A stretch of 64,000 nt of DNA from Bacillaceae bacterium IKA-2 (GTDB lineage: Bacteria > Bacillota > Bacilli > Bacillales > Anaerobacillaceae). The notes below the pieces were generated by a model. The model made no database searches, was not told the DNA's origin, and worked only from the letters and a program-made list of their open reading frames with translations. This document shows positions 26,512 to 36,980 of the stretch, one piece after another. The number at the start of each line of letters is the position of its first letter. Position 1 is the stretch's first letter. The translations under genes were made by a program, and so were the position numbers. The stretch covers positions 3,906,001 through 3,970,000 of the forward strand of contig CP134492.1 of NCBI GenBank assembly GCA_031761875.1, read 5' to 3'.

Positions 26512-26991
26512 CGAAAGCGCATACAATTAATGTATGGATCAAAGTAGCTTTCGAAAAAATACTTATAAAAAAAGAATTCAGCTTTTTCGGTTGAACTAAA
26601 AATTCTTATTTTAATTGCAAAAAATACCAATTTTACCAAACCGCTTTCGGAACATTTTAAAAAAACACCTCTTATAAATTTCCTTTTAATCACCTTATCT
26701 CTTATATGGAATACTTACCCAATCAATAAATGAGATTATAGCTTATCCATACGATATAAAATGATAATAATGTAAAAAATATCATAATTTACGCCACTTT
26801 TGAGCTATACTTCTAAATTAAATTTAGTTAGTTTCACAAAAAAAACTGTTCAACCAAAGCGCTTTCAATTTCGGAAATAATTATTCGGTAAAATGTCTCT
26901 TAAAGAGAAACATTTTGAATCAAGTCTATTAATCTCTTGTATTTTAAGTAAGTTTTTAAAGAAACTAACAACTTTATCCAAAGCGCTTTCG
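26512..26991. promoter_or_regulatory. Cluster of GCTTTCG / CCAAAGCGCTTTCG operator-like sites
   Basis: Related sites lie at 26512-26524 (CGAAAGCGCATAC), 26541-26554 (AAAGTAGCTTTCGA), 26636-26650 (CCAAACCGCTTTCGG), 26854-26867 (CCAAAGCGCTTTCA) and 26978-26991 (CCAAAGCGCTTTCG). The core AAAGCGCTTT is as in LacI/CcpA-family operators, but the flank CC/GG departs from the cre consensus. They precede the glucanase gene, so sugar-dependent control is likely. The gap 26410-27172 otherwise has no gene. Confidence 0.55.
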
Positions 26992-27172
26992 TTGTTAGTA
27001 TAGACTTATTAGGTGTTTGATGTCAATCATTATTTTTGAATTTTCACTCTTCTTAATAATCCGTTTTTACTTTTGAGCTGATTATTGGAACTTATTTGAA
27101 TATCTTTTTCTGAAACTTCGTTTAAAAATAAAATTTTCTTTATTATTATTACGCTGCTATTTCATAACTAAA

Positions 27173-27214
27173 AAAACTCTTATTGCTAATAATCTACTAG
27201 CAGTAAGAGTTTTC
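27173..27214. terminator. Terminator-like hairpin in the ssrA-glucanase gap
   Basis: AAAACTCTTA with TAAGAGTTTT, extended by TTGCT with AGCAG, with A and T runs on both sides. It may back up the ssrA terminator. Confidence 0.75.
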
Positions 27215-27445
27215 CTTTTTATCCGTTAAATCAATGCCCTTCTTTCTTCCTACAAGATGATCTTCAACACTCGCGCTGATTACTGAAAATCGAAATTATA
27301 CTTTTTCCCTTACTATTACCAGTTACTTGAAGAATCATATTTACGTATCATTACCTTTAACGGTGAAATTTAAAATCGACGGGCACGACCTTGTCCTAAT
27401 CGTAGCGATATCCTTGCCTTTCGATCAAAAATAATATCGCTTAAA

Positions 27446-27487
27446 TCAAAAACAACCGAGTAGCCTAACACGGCTAATCGGTTGATG
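27446..27487 (-). terminator. ssrA terminator
   Basis: On the minus strand AACCGATTAGCC, loop GTGTTA, GGCTACTCGGTT and then GTTTTTG. It begins about 10 nt after the tmRNA CCA end. The left half is identical to the hairpin at 9320-9359. Confidence 0.8.
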
Positions 27488-27497
27488 TTAGTAATAT

Positions 27498-27850
27498 TGG
27501 TGGAGACGGTGGGAATCGAACCCACGTCCAAAAATATTGGCACTTAAGCTTCTACGAGTGTAGTCACTAAATTGGCGTTTCGCAAACAAATTTGCCTAGT
27601 GACAGGCGTCCTTGATGCTAGTCTGATTAATCTCTTCCTTCGTCCCCAGACGGAGAACAACCGGTGTATCCCACTGAAGTGAGCTCCGTACCCTACCACA
27701 TGGGCGATGGAGGGGGGAGCAGCTACTTATTACTAGGCAGCTAAAGCGTAATTTTGTTTGCCAGTTATAGGCGTTGGCGTTTTAACGAGGCCGACCCCCT
27801 CGACTCGCAACTTAAGCTCAAACTATCCCTGTCGAATCCAGAACGTCCCC
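27498..27850 (-). ncRNA. ssrA: Transfer-messenger RNA
   Basis: A 353-nt tmRNA. The tRNA-like ends are clear: 5' GGGGACG pairs with 3' CGTCTCC, followed by an encoded CCA, and the T arm reads GGTTCGA-type sequence in the reverse of GGGAATCGAACCC. The tag reading frame (27762-27733) begins at GGC and gives GKQNYALAA before TAG, so the full tag with its charged Ala is AGKQNYALAA, ending in the ALAA degradation signal. SmpB is encoded just upstream. A structured repeat begins within about 15 nt of the mature 5' end. Confidence 0.97.
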
Positions 27851-27857
27851 AATTAAG

Positions 27858-27985
27858 AAAAGCATAAACGCCTTGGTCACAAGCGGCAGGCACTGGAAGG
27901 CCTTTGACCGAAGCCGCTTTTTGGCTTCCGAAAAGGACTGAAGTGACCGAGCTTGTAGGCGGTGGAGCTAGACATAGAAAAGCAT
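27858..27985. repeat. Structured intergenic element type I, copy 1
   Basis: CGCC/GGCG, ACAAGC (27879) with GCTTGT (27951), CCTTT/AAAGG and GAAGCC/GGCTTC can form one long hairpin, ending with GGAGCTAGACATAGAAAAGC. Compared with copies 2 and 3 the sequence changes on both sides of the stem while pairing is kept. A truncated second unit follows to about 28020. It lies between smpB and ssrA. Confidence 0.85.
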
Positions 27986-28084
27986 AAACGCCAGGTCACA
28001 AAAAGCATAACCATTTTGCTCACAGCTCAATGTCTTGGTTACAAATTTCATTATAACATAAAGATCATTCGACATAAATGGAAA

Positions 28085-28552
28085 TTATTGTTTTTGTTGT
28101 TCTCTGAATACTTTTGCGATTTGACGATTGGCATCTTTCTCTTTTAATGACTCACGCTTATCATAATGTTTCTTACCTTTTCCTAAGCCGATGAGCACTT
28201 TCGCAAAGTTGTTTTTTAAATAAATCTTTAACGGAACAAGAGTATATCCTGTTTGTTTCGTCGTACCAATCAGCTTACTAATCTCTTTTTTCTTCATTAA
28301 AAGTTTTCGTGTTCGTAATGGATCGTGATTGAAACGGTTTCCCTGTTCATATGGGCTAATATGAGCATTCCATAAAAATATCTCACCATTTATAATACGC
28401 GCATAAGCATCTCTAATATTAGCTTTACCTGCACGGATCGACTTTATTTCAGTACCGGTAAGAACGATACCTGTTTCAAACGTTTCTTCAATAAAATAAT
28501 CGTGATTAGCCTTTTTATTTTGTGCAACAACTTTCCCCTCAAGCTTAACCAT
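28085..28552 (-). CDS. smpB: SsrA-binding protein SmpB
   Basis: A 155-residue, full-length SmpB: OB-fold core with [35 protein letters not shown] and [10 protein letters not shown], and the basic C-terminal tail ([14 protein letters not shown]) that enters the ribosomal A site. It delivers tmRNA to stalled ribosomes. GAGAGGTG lies upstream of the ATG. It follows rnr by 145 nt. Confidence 0.97.
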   Translation of the reverse strand: MVKLEGKVVAQNKKANHDYFIEETFETGIVLTGTEIKSIRAGKANIRDAYARIINGEIFLWNAHISPYEQGNRFNHDPLRTRKLLMKKKEISKLIGTTKQTGYTLVPLKIYLKNNFAKVLIGLGKGKKHYDKRESLKEKDANRQIAKVFREQQKQ

Positions 28553-28697
28553 AAAACAAGCACCTCTCTACAATCATCGTTTCTAAATAATAACATTTTT
28601 AGTAACGTAATTCAAGATGCCTGGTTTCGATCGTATGAATGGGATCGCAGGCCTTTGCAAACGAAGCATTGGCCCACTCATCATCTTGGACTACTAT

Positions 28698-31031
28698 TTA
28701 CTTCTTTTTCCCTCTATTACGCTTACTTTTTGGCGCATTTTCAAAAAACTTTTTCTTTTTACCGGGGGTGCCTGGTTTTGCTTTATCTGCTGGTTTTTTT
28801 CCGCCAGAATCTTTTTTAGCACCACTGCGATCTTTACGTTTGCCGCCTCCGACAATTACTTTTGGTTTCGCTTGTGCTGGACGTTCTTTCCTTGGTTTCA
28901 TGCCGATAATTTCAAAGTCAATCGACGTTTCCTCGACATTGACACTAACTACTTTTATTTCAATTTCGTCACCGATTCGGAAGATATTACCGGTCCGTTC
29001 ACCGATCATTGCATACTGATTTTCATCATAATGATAATAATCATCTGTTAAATAGCTTACGTGAACGAGCCCTTCAATTGTATTTTCAAGCTCCACGAAC
29101 AAACCAAAGTTGGTAACGCCAGAAATCATTCCTTCAAACTGCTCACCAATTTTATCTTCCATAAATTGAACTTTTTTCAACGTATCTGTGTCACGTTCCG
29201 CTTCAACAGCACGACGTTCCATTTCTGATGAATGAGCAGAAATTACTGCTAATTTCTCTGTCCAATCGGCTAATGTATCCTCATCTATTTTTCCTTCAAT
29301 TAAATATGTTCGTATTAATCTATGGACAATTAAATCAGGATAACGGCGAATCGGCGATGTGAAATGCGTATAAAAATCTGTTGAAAGTCCAAAATGGCCA
29401 ACACTTTCAGGATCGTATTTTGCCTGTTTCATCGATCGAAGCATGACTTTACTAATAACTGTTTCTTCTGGTTCACCACGAACTTCTTCAAGTAGCAGTT
29501 GTAAAGCTCTTGGGTGCAATGTGGTCGCTGTTCCACGAACAACATAACCAAAGGTTGTAATAAACTCTAGGAATCGAGTTAGTTTTTCAGCATCGGGGTC
29601 TTCATGAATTCGATACATAAACGGTACCTTCATCCGATGAAAATGCTCAGCAATCGTTTCATTTGCACAAAGCATAAACTCTTCAATCAACCGTTCCGCT
29701 ATCGAGCGTTCGCGCAGAACAACATCTGTTGGCTTACCTTCTTCATCGACAATAACTTTCGACTCTTTAAATTCAAAATCAATTGCACCTCGTTCAATTC
29801 TTTTTTTACGAAGAATTGCCGCCAAATCAGCCATTTGTTTGAAAAATGGGATCAGAGGTTGATAGCGTTTCAGCACTTCATCGTCTTCTTCATTTATAAT
29901 TTGGCGAACTTCTGTGTATGTCATTCGCTCAGTTGTACGAATCACACTTGGAAAAATTTCGTGAGCAACCACTTTTCCATCAGGATTAATTTCCATTTCA
30001 CAAGAAAGTGTTAGTCTGTCTACTTTAGGATTTAACGAGCAAATCCCATTTGACAAACGATGCGGAATCATCGGGATAACACGATCAACTAAATAACAGC
30101 TAGTTGCTCGCTCAAACGCTTCTTTATCTATTGGCGAGTCTGCTGTCACATAATAGCTGACATCGGCAATGTGGACACCTAACTTATAGTTACCATTTTC
30201 AAGTTTCTCGACATTAACGGCATCATCTAAATCTTTTGCATCAGCCCCGTCAATGGTAACTATTGTTTGCTCACGTAAGTCACGGCGACCTTCAATTTCT
30301 GTCGGATCAATTTCCTCTGGAACTCCATTTGCCTGTTCCAAAACTTCCTCTGGAAATTCTTGAGGTAAACCGTGTTTATGAATAATCGAAAGTATATCAA
30401 CACCAGGATCATTTTTATGACCCAAAATCGTGACTACCTCACCCTCAGCATTCATCCGACCTTCTGGATACTTTGTTATTTTGACAACTACTTTGTGCCC
30501 ATCGACAGCTCCGATATTAGCATTTTTGGGAATGAAAATATCGTTTGGAATCCGCTTATCATCAGCAATAACAAATCCGTAAAATTTATTTTCGGAATAT
30601 GTACCTACTACTTGCGATGTTCCTCTTTCAACAATTCGGATAACTTGTCCCTCAGGACGAGAACCTGTCGATTTAGGATGCAGTCTAACTAGAACGACGT
30701 CACCATTCATGGCACTGTTCAAGTCAGAACTTGTCACATAAACATCCCGTTCGATCGTCTTATCTTCTGGAATGATGAAAGCGAATCCCTTTGCATTTGC
30801 CTGTACCTTCCCACGGATAAGGTCCATTTTCTCCGGCAATCCATAAAGATTACTTCTCGTTCTTACAATAAGGCCATTTTGTTCCATTTCATTTAATACT
30901 TTGACAAATTCTTTAAACTCACTAGAATCTGTTATCCCAAATGCTTTCTCTAGCTCTGGAACAGAAAGTGGCTTATACGCCTCATCCCGCATAAATGATA
31001 GCATCTGATTTTTTCTCATTTCATGACTCAT
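28698..31031 (-). CDS. rnr: Ribonuclease R
   Basis: A 777-residue RNase R: winged-helix N-terminus (1-70), two cold-shock domains, the RNB catalytic core with DLDDAV and its Asp cluster near 268-280 and [13 protein letters not shown], an S1 domain (about 625-700) and a Lys/Gly-rich tail. It degrades structured RNA 3' to 5' and helps remove mRNAs freed by tmRNA, in keeping with its neighbours. The ATG follows AAGGAGG and overlaps the est stop by 11 nt, so the two are coupled. Confidence 0.97.
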   Translation of the reverse strand: MSHEMRKNQMLSFMRDEAYKPLSVPELEKAFGITDSSEFKEFVKVLNEMEQNGLIVRTRSNLYGLPEKMDLIRGKVQANAKGFAFIIPEDKTIERDVYVTSSDLNSAMNGDVVLVRLHPKSTGSRPEGQVIRIVERGTSQVVGTYSENKFYGFVIADDKRIPNDIFIPKNANIGAVDGHKVVVKITKYPEGRMNAEGEVVTILGHKNDPGVDILSIIHKHGLPQEFPEEVLEQANGVPEEIDPTEIEGRRDLREQTIVTIDGADAKDLDDAVNVEKLENGNYKLGVHIADVSYYVTADSPIDKEAFERATSCYLVDRVIPMIPHRLSNGICSLNPKVDRLTLSCEMEINPDGKVVAHEIFPSVIRTTERMTYTEVRQIINEEDDEVLKRYQPLIPFFKQMADLAAILRKKRIERGAIDFEFKESKVIVDEEGKPTDVVLRERSIAERLIEEFMLCANETIAEHFHRMKVPFMYRIHEDPDAEKLTRFLEFITTFGYVVRGTATTLHPRALQLLLEEVRGEPEETVISKVMLRSMKQAKYDPESVGHFGLSTDFYTHFTSPIRRYPDLIVHRLIRTYLIEGKIDEDTLADWTEKLAVISAHSSEMERRAVEAERDTDTLKKVQFMEDKIGEQFEGMISGVTNFGLFVELENTIEGLVHVSYLTDDYYHYDENQYAMIGERTGNIFRIGDEIEIKVVSVNVEETSIDFEIIGMKPRKERPAQAKPKVIVGGGKRKDRSGAKKDSGGKKPADKAKPGTPGKKKKFFENAPKSKRNRGKKK

Positions 31032-31839
31032 CTGTTGAACCTCCTTTTTCGGGGTCAGAACCCCAACTATTTAACGCTTTAATATTATGGGGGATAGATC
31101 CCCATTTTAATTTTTCAAGAAACTGATAAACATCCTCATGAAGTTGGTCTTTTTCCGGCCCTAACGTAATTACATGGCTGGATTTTTCGTACCATTTTAA
31201 TTTTTTATGTTCAGCTTCCACTTGATCATGAATAATGTTGGCACTTTCTGTGTTAATCATTTTGTCGTGCCTAGCTTGGACGATAAATGTTGGTGTATAA
31301 ATCATATCAACATTGTCCCGCACTTCTTGCAACAGGTCTTGTAACGCTTTTAATGTAGCCATTGGTGTTTGCTTAAACTGTTCCATTTCTGCGCTGATTT
31401 CTTCATTCGTTTTATTTTCATTTCTTTTATACTCTTCGGCGTACGCAAGCACTCCCTGGTACATAATTTCTTCGCTTTTAAAATGCATCGGTGCACACAT
31501 AGGAATTATTCCCTTAATGGGTAAAGTGTAACCTAATTTTAATGAAAATACCCCTCCAAGGGATAAGCCGGCCACGGCGATTTCATCATAACCTTTTTCT
31601 TTTAAAAAGTTATAACCGCCAAGGACATCTTGCCACCAATCCTTGGGGCCAGTATGAACTAGTTCTTCAGGTGGGACGCCGTGCCCTTTGTAATGGGGAG
31701 CGTGGCAAGTATAGCCTTTCTTTTGCAAAAATCTACCTAGCATTCGCACATCTGCAGAATTGCCTGTAAATCCGTGTAAAAGGAGAACAGCCCGATTTCC
31801 TGCTGTAAATGTAAATGGTTTTGGTGTTGTTACTTTCAT
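31021..31839 (-). CDS. est: Carboxylesterase (Est/YvaK family)
   Basis: A 272-residue alpha/beta hydrolase. Ser is in GLSLGGV, Asp in ARHDKMI and His in SSHVITLG; the LLHGFTG oxyanion motif is near residue 17. Est30-like enzymes cleave short-chain carboxyl esters. The C-terminus (about 250-272, rich in Ser, Asp and Gly) is longer than usual. Its conserved place before rnr is typical of Bacillaceae. Confidence 0.92.
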   Translation of the reverse strand: MKVTTPKPFTFTAGNRAVLLLHGFTGNSADVRMLGRFLQKKGYTCHAPHYKGHGVPPEELVHTGPKDWWQDVLGGYNFLKEKGYDEIAVAGLSLGGVFSLKLGYTLPIKGIIPMCAPMHFKSEEIMYQGVLAYAEEYKRNENKTNEEISAEMEQFKQTPMATLKALQDLLQEVRDNVDMIYTPTFIVQARHDKMINTESANIIHDQVEAEHKKLKWYEKSSHVITLGPEKDQLHEDVYQFLEKLKWGSIPHNIKALNSWGSDPEKGGSTDES

Positions 31840-31870
31840 GGTGGATAGCCTCCGTCTTACTTTTTACTTT

Positions 31871-32584
31871 TTAGGCGCCATTCGCCAACTCTAGCTTGCT
31901 TTCAAGAAAATGATTAATGATTTTTAACAATTCTTCGCGCTCATCGCCTAACCAAATATAGTGCTTCGAATTTTTGAAGTAGTAAAGTTGTTTGTCTGCA
32001 GAACTAATTGTTTCGTATAAGTATTCTGCCGTTTTTTTCGGTGGGACTAGTCCATCACATTCCCCTTGGATTATAAGTGTTGGTACTTGAACATTTCTTA
32101 AAAGCGGTTTCGTTCTATAGACAACTTTTGCAAATTCAATTGTAGCACTTACAGGTGTATCAACTATTTTTTTTCGGTAAAGTTTGTATAACAGATCCTT
32201 TTCAAGTTCACCACGCCAACCTTCAATAATCCAACCTTTCATATCTTGAATAATTTGCTTTGGATTCAAATAATAGGCTGATGCACTTAGCAGAACCAGT
32301 TTATTGACGGGATATTTGGAAGCAACATACGCCGCTATCATGCCGCCCATTGAAAATCCAATAATATAAACTTTTTCACATCGTAATAGTAGCTCTTGTG
32401 TCGCAATCTCAGCAGCATAAAGCCAGTGCTTGAAATTAGCTTTTTTTAACGCTTCCTTACTACCATGCCCAGGTAAAGTCGGTGAATAAACGAGCCAGCC
32501 TTTTTTCTTATTCAAAAAATTTGTAAGCGGCTCTATCTCCTTAGCTTCTCCCGTAAAGCCGTGAATACATAAGCAACCGATCAT
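31871..32584 (-). CDS. Alpha/beta hydrolase, paralogue of Est
   Basis: A 237-residue hydrolase with CIHGFTGEAKE at the N-terminus, Ser in GFSMGGM, Asp in GECDGLVPP and His in SKHYIWLG. It resembles the carboxylesterase encoded next to it and probably arose by duplication. I start at the ATG at 32584, where homology begins and GGCGGG precedes; the longer frame adds 24 unconvincing residues. It lies 31 nt before est. Confidence 0.85.
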   Translation of the reverse strand: MIGCLCIHGFTGEAKEIEPLTNFLNKKKGWLVYSPTLPGHGSKEALKKANFKHWLYAAEIATQELLLRCEKVYIIGFSMGGMIAAYVASKYPVNKLVLLSASAYYLNPKQIIQDMKGWIIEGWRGELEKDLLYKLYRKKIVDTPVSATIEFAKVVYRTKPLLRNVQVPTLIIQGECDGLVPPKKTAEYLYETISSADKQLYYFKNSKHYIWLGDEREELLKIINHFLESKLELANGA

Positions 32585-32724
32585 CTTTATCCCGCCTAAT
32601 ATATTTACTTTTTGAACACGAGTGTAAATGGAATGGAAATATTTACTGTAATTCATGTTAACCTACTTATACGCTCATGTCATTTGTTTTGTTTCTTTTT
32701 TTTACGTATTGCTATGATATTGAC

Positions 32725-32753
32725 TTGTACACGAGCTTATATTGTGGTAAATT
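32725..32753 (+). promoter_or_regulatory. secG promoter
   Basis: TTGTAC, 17-bp spacer, TAAATT with an upstream TG (extended -10), about 35 nt before the secG start. Confidence 0.55.
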
Positions 32754-32788
32754 AAAAGTAATGTGAACAGATAGTGGAGGTGTATGTC

Positions 32789-33019
32789 GTGCAAGCTTTT
32801 TTAACAGTATTTTTAGTTGTTGTTTCAATTTTACTTATTGTTACCGTTTTATTACAGTCTGGTCGTAGTGCCGGATTAGCTGGTGCCATCTCAGGTGGAG
32901 CTGAACAAATAGTCGGAAAGCAAAAGGCTCGTGGAATAGATGCAGTTCTTCAAAGAGCAACAGTAGTGTTAGCAGTTTTATTCTTTGTACTTACAATTTC
33001 AGTTGCTTATTTTGCCTAA
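32789..33019 (+). CDS. secG: Protein translocase subunit SecG
   Basis: A 76-residue, two-helix SecG with the conserved loop LLQSGRSAGLAGAISGGAEQ and FGKQKARG-like segment. It supports SecYEG during protein export. I start at the GTG at 32789, 8 nt after GGAGG, which gives the length usual for Bacillus; the longer GTG frame from 32774 includes the ribosome binding site itself. The gene faces away from est and rnr, whereas in Bacillus subtilis these run in the same direction. Confidence 0.93.
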   Translation: MQAFLTVFLVVVSILLIVTVLLQSGRSAGLAGAISGGAEQIVGKQKARGIDAVLQRATVVLAVLFFVLTISVAYFA

Positions 33020-33040
33020 TACAATAATTATAAATGATAA

Positions 33041-33078
33041 AAGTAGCATTGGTCGAGGGCGATCTGCTACTTTTTTTG
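33041..33078 (+). terminator. secG terminator
   Basis: AAGTAGCA pairs with TGCTACTT and is followed by T7. Confidence 0.88.
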
Positions 33079-33082
33079 TTTT

Positions 33083-33130
33083 GAAAAAAAGGCTGATTTT
33101 ACTGGCTAAAAATAGCCAGCGAAATCAACC
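33083..33130 (-). terminator. Subtilase gene terminator
   Basis: On the minus strand GGTTGATTTCGCTGGCTA and its near-complement AGCCAGTAAAATCAGCC form a long stem, followed by T7. It faces the secG terminator. Confidence 0.88.
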
Positions 33131-33164
33131 TTTACCTGCACATAAAGTGAACTAACTTGTAATC

Positions 33165-36100
33165 TTAGTTTCTACCTTTCCCTTTATTGCCACCATTGCC
33201 TTTTCCGTCATCTTCTTTATCTTTTTTATCTTTTCCATTACCCTTTCCACTATTACCTTTCTTTTCTTCTTCACCTTTAATAATCGTGAATGTAGTTTCA
33301 GTAAGGTTACCAGCAAGGTCAAAAACTTCAACTGTAAAGTTATTTTCACCATCTAAAATAGTAACTTCGTATTTAATAGATTGATCAAATGCTCTCATCT
33401 TATACGGAGACTTAAACTCTTGATTAAATACTTCATCCCCATCTACTAAAACTCTTATGCTATCAAAGTTATCTTTTACATGTAGAGTAACCGTTGCAAC
33501 ATCTTCCAATGTATGCGTCGGTGCTTCCACTGTTAACACAGCTTTTGTTGAGTCAACAAGAATTTGTCTTGAAAGGAATGCTTCGTTACCAGCTATATCC
33601 TTTACATATAAAGGAATGTCATAGACACCATCAGCTTCAACTGTGAATGAAGATTTGAAATTATATCGTTTTGTTTCTTCGTTGTACATCAACTCTACCT
33701 CTTGGCCATGGACAGTAAATGTTTTAATAGCAGAAGCATTTACAATGTAACCTTCAATTGGAATTTCTAAACTGTTGTAAATTCCAAGTAAGTTTGGATG
33801 AGTGACATACATATTAAGAATTGAAGTATCACCTGCACCCAAGATCTCTGTTGCACCAACGTTTTTCGCGAAGTCGAAAACTTCAACCGTAATCGTTGAG
33901 CCGGCTACAAGATCTTCTAATAGTAGTGAATATTCATTTTCTTGATTAGACGGAATTACTTCTTCAAGGATACTTTCCCCATTAACTGATACATCGAAGT
34001 GACTAACACCGCTGCCTGTATCTTCCGCAGACCATGTTAATGTACTTGTCGCCGCATCGAAACTTGCCTCCACTGTCGGAGCAATTGTATCGACATAGAT
34101 AGGGAAGCGGAATGTTTGCCACTCGGCCTCTTCGAAGTCAATTCTTGTTTTTACTTCATAGTAGTATAGACCATCTGCTACTATATTGTTTCTTACTTTT
34201 CCATTCCACGCAGCACCACTAATAATTCTGAATTGAGCAGCACTCCCACGATCAAAATAATTTTTTCTAACATTTGTTTCAGAAAAAATTGTCCGCAATC
34301 TTTTTCCTTCTGAGTCTAATATATTATATTGGACATCTTTCGCATTCCTTAGGAACGAAAGCACCGGAGTAACCGCTGTCGAACTTGGAGAGAAAGCAAG
34401 TCTTTCTTCCGCACCAAGATACCCGCTACCTGGTTTAAATCCTAGGAAAGAGAATTCATTATCAATTAATCCTGTCATACCGTAAAAGCTTTCTTCCTCA
34501 TACATTGGTTTATCGATAACGGGAGCTTGATCCCACTGACCGTTAAAGCCAACAAACGGTACACTTAATGATGGGTTTACATCTGTAGGATCTACAAATG
34601 TTACAAATCCTTCAGCAAAGTAGCCGTTAGGGAAGACGTCTTTCGCTAACCCACCTGGCCATTTTAGTGTTGCATTCGCTAAATTAATATCGAAGGTGAC
34701 GATAACTTTTTCACCTGCTGCAACTTCTACAGAAGTAACTTCTTGCCCACTAATTTTCGCTACAAATGGAGCATTGGTAAGTTCAACCGCTTCTAATTCA
34801 TTAGGGAAATAACCAATTTCACCCCACCCTGCTAAATCAGTTTGTAATTTCTTTTCGATGTTATAAATGACTGCCTCATCACTGAAGTTAACCACTTCAA
34901 GTTCGAACGTCACATTATCAGTTACTTGACGCAATGCTACTTTCGCTTCGCCATCAACTGGGTTTACAACGTATGCAGGTGTGCTACTTGCTGCATGTAA
35001 ATCCATTTGTCCAGCTCCTTGACGGCGTGGTGAATAATAGTTACTCCAGCCCTGCGCTCCGCCGACACCTGGATGAGTATTAATACTACCAATATCTTTT
35101 TTTGTGACTGCAGTGTTCATCAGTAAGTTTTTCGCGAGTAATGAACGTTCTGCACCATCAAGTCCAAATTCCTTATCAACACGATTAAAAATTAATGCTG
35201 CCCCACCAGAAACATGAGGAGCCGCCATTGATGTCCCACTCATTAATCCATACTTATTGTCTTGTAGTGTCGATAGAATATTTCCACCTGGAGCTGTAAT
35301 TTCTGGTTTGAAATCTAAGTTCGGTGTTAATCCCCATGAAGTGAAATTAGACATTTTTCCCGCATCAGGATTTAAAGCTATCGTTTTTTCACCTTTGAAT
35401 TCTACTGTCACTGAGTCTTCTTCCGATTCAATAAAAGCTCTTAATTTTTGACCGTCAGTTCTTGCCATAAATAAATGTGGAATGGCAATTTCTGGGTCTG
35501 ACGCCATGCTGAGATAGCCGGAAGTATTGTTAAAAACAATTGAGGCTACCGCACCATTTGCTTGAGCGTTTAACGTCTTTTCAACAAATGGGTATAGTCC
35601 ACGTTCAATTAGAGCAACTTTTCCTTCAACATCAATATTATTAAAGTCATCCACTCCACCAAGGCCTGCATAGACAACTTCAAATTCACCAACCAATGTT
35701 GTTGGATCAACAGAACCTGAAACCATGTAAGAAAGTAAACCATTTTCTCCACTTAGAGAATTATATTCTAGTGCAGACATTTCAATGTACTGATTTTCAC
35801 TTGAAGCAACGCCAATCGATTCATAAGAAACCGATGGTGCACCTGTTACACCAATATCAGGGTTACTAGTTTGTGGTAAAGCAAAGCCATTTCCAAAATG
35901 TGCTGAGTTACCAGCTGAAATCGCGACAACTACGCCACTTTCTTGCGCACGCTTAACTGCTTGTTGTTCAGGATCATTTGGGCTAACAAAACCTGCAACT
36001 GAACCTAAACTCAAGTTCAACACGTCAACCCCTAATTTAATCGCGTCATCTATTGCCTTAACATATATATCCCCGTATGTAGACGGGATTAATGGGTCAT

Positions 36101-36980
36101 TGCCAAAAACTTTTAATGCTAAAAGTTGTGCTTCTGGTGCGACACCTTTAATGCCACCATTTTCTTCATCACCGTTTGCAGCAGCCGTACCCGCGACATG
36201 CATACCGTGGTGTGAAGCACCAGGTCCTAAGTCTAGGATTTCTAAACTTTTGTCCATATAGTTATATCCGTATGGAACTTTATCTGTAAACCATTTTCCA
36301 GGTAAACCTAAATCATTTAAGTCGGCTTTTTCAACCTTAAATTGTACCTCTTCACTTAAAATCATATCTCTATGTGAAGGATCGATTCCAGTATCAATGA
36401 TACCAATTACTAGACCTTCACCTTTATAATCAAAATCATCCCACGTTTTTTGAGCATTAACCATTTCTTTACTAAACAACATTTCTGGAGTTTCGTCTGG
36501 TCGCTCATACTCGTTTACAACATAAACTGCTTTGACACCTTCAGTGATCTCAATCTCAGCGATATCACCATAAGTAATTTCAGCACTAAAACCGTTTGTA
36601 ACTACTGTAAAATTTTCAAGAACTTTCACATTTAAACTCTTTCGGGTTAAAGCAGATCTAACTGCACCCTGACTTTTCGTTGCGTCATTATGAAGTTTCT
36701 TTTGTAACCCTTTTGGAAGTTGATCAAATTGAACTCCCGCTTTGATTGCTTGTGAAATACCTGGTTCGGCTTTCATTTCTACTAAAACACGAACTCTATC
36801 AGATTGTTGATATAGTTTATCAGTTTCCCCTCTATCAACTACAATTACTTCTTCAGTTGAAACACTATTTGTATTAGGCGATTTAGATAATGATTCGGCA
36901 CTTGCTGTGAAAAGACTTAAATTCGAAAATACGAGTAAGAATGTTAATAAAAGACTAACCATTGGTTTTGATTTCCTCAA
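33165..36980 (-). CDS. Secreted subtilisin-family protease (Vpr-like)
   Basis: A 1271-residue exported S8 protease. Signal peptide (1-28), inhibitor I9 propeptide (about 60-160), catalytic domain with Asp196 (IIDTG), His258 (SHHGMHVAG) and Ser584 (SGTSMAAP), a PA domain inserted at about 425-540, then Ig/Fn3-like modules (about 670-1230). It ends in a charged Lys/Gly/Asp-rich tail (from about 1235) without an LPxTG motif. It should be processed outside the cell and may bind the wall through the tail. The start is TTG at 36980, after AGAGGGG. It is a single-gene unit. Confidence 0.93.
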   Translation of the reverse strand: MRKSKPMVSLLLTFLLVFSNLSLFTASAESLSKSPNTNSVSTEEVIVVDRGETDKLYQQSDRVRVLVEMKAEPGISQAIKAGVQFDQLPKGLQKKLHNDATKSQGAVRSALTRKSLNVKVLENFTVVTNGFSAEITYGDIAEIEITEGVKAVYVVNEYERPDETPEMLFSKEMVNAQKTWDDFDYKGEGLVIGIIDTGIDPSHRDMILSEEVQFKVEKADLNDLGLPGKWFTDKVPYGYNYMDKSLEILDLGPGASHHGMHVAGTAAANGDEENGGIKGVAPEAQLLALKVFGNDPLIPSTYGDIYVKAIDDAIKLGVDVLNLSLGSVAGFVSPNDPEQQAVKRAQESGVVVAISAGNSAHFGNGFALPQTSNPDIGVTGAPSVSYESIGVASSENQYIEMSALEYNSLSGENGLLSYMVSGSVDPTTLVGEFEVVYAGLGGVDDFNNIDVEGKVALIERGLYPFVEKTLNAQANGAVASIVFNNTSGYLSMASDPEIAIPHLFMARTDGQKLRAFIESEEDSVTVEFKGEKTIALNPDAGKMSNFTSWGLTPNLDFKPEITAPGGNILSTLQDNKYGLMSGTSMAAPHVSGGAALIFNRVDKEFGLDGAERSLLAKNLLMNTAVTKKDIGSINTHPGVGGAQGWSNYYSPRRQGAGQMDLHAASSTPAYVVNPVDGEAKVALRQVTDNVTFELEVVNFSDEAVIYNIEKKLQTDLAGWGEIGYFPNELEAVELTNAPFVAKISGQEVTSVEVAAGEKVIVTFDINLANATLKWPGGLAKDVFPNGYFAEGFVTFVDPTDVNPSLSVPFVGFNGQWDQAPVIDKPMYEEESFYGMTGLIDNEFSFLGFKPGSGYLGAEERLAFSPSSTAVTPVLSFLRNAKDVQYNILDSEGKRLRTIFSETNVRKNYFDRGSAAQFRIISGAAWNGKVRNNIVADGLYYYEVKTRIDFEEAEWQTFRFPIYVDTIAPTVEASFDAATSTLTWSAEDTGSGVSHFDVSVNGESILEEVIPSNQENEYSLLLEDLVAGSTITVEVFDFAKNVGATEILGAGDTSILNMYVTHPNLLGIYNSLEIPIEGYIVNASAIKTFTVHGQEVELMYNEETKRYNFKSSFTVEADGVYDIPLYVKDIAGNEAFLSRQILVDSTKAVLTVEAPTHTLEDVATVTLHVKDNFDSIRVLVDGDEVFNQEFKSPYKMRAFDQSIKYEVTILDGENNFTVEVFDLAGNLTETTFTIIKGEEEKKGNSGKGNGKDKKDKEDDGKGNGGNKGKGRN

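Noticed and set aside
28617-29051. Plus-strand frames of 126-144 codons opposite rnr
   Set aside because: They are antisense to the strongly conserved RNase R C-terminus and have no ribosome binding site or similarity.
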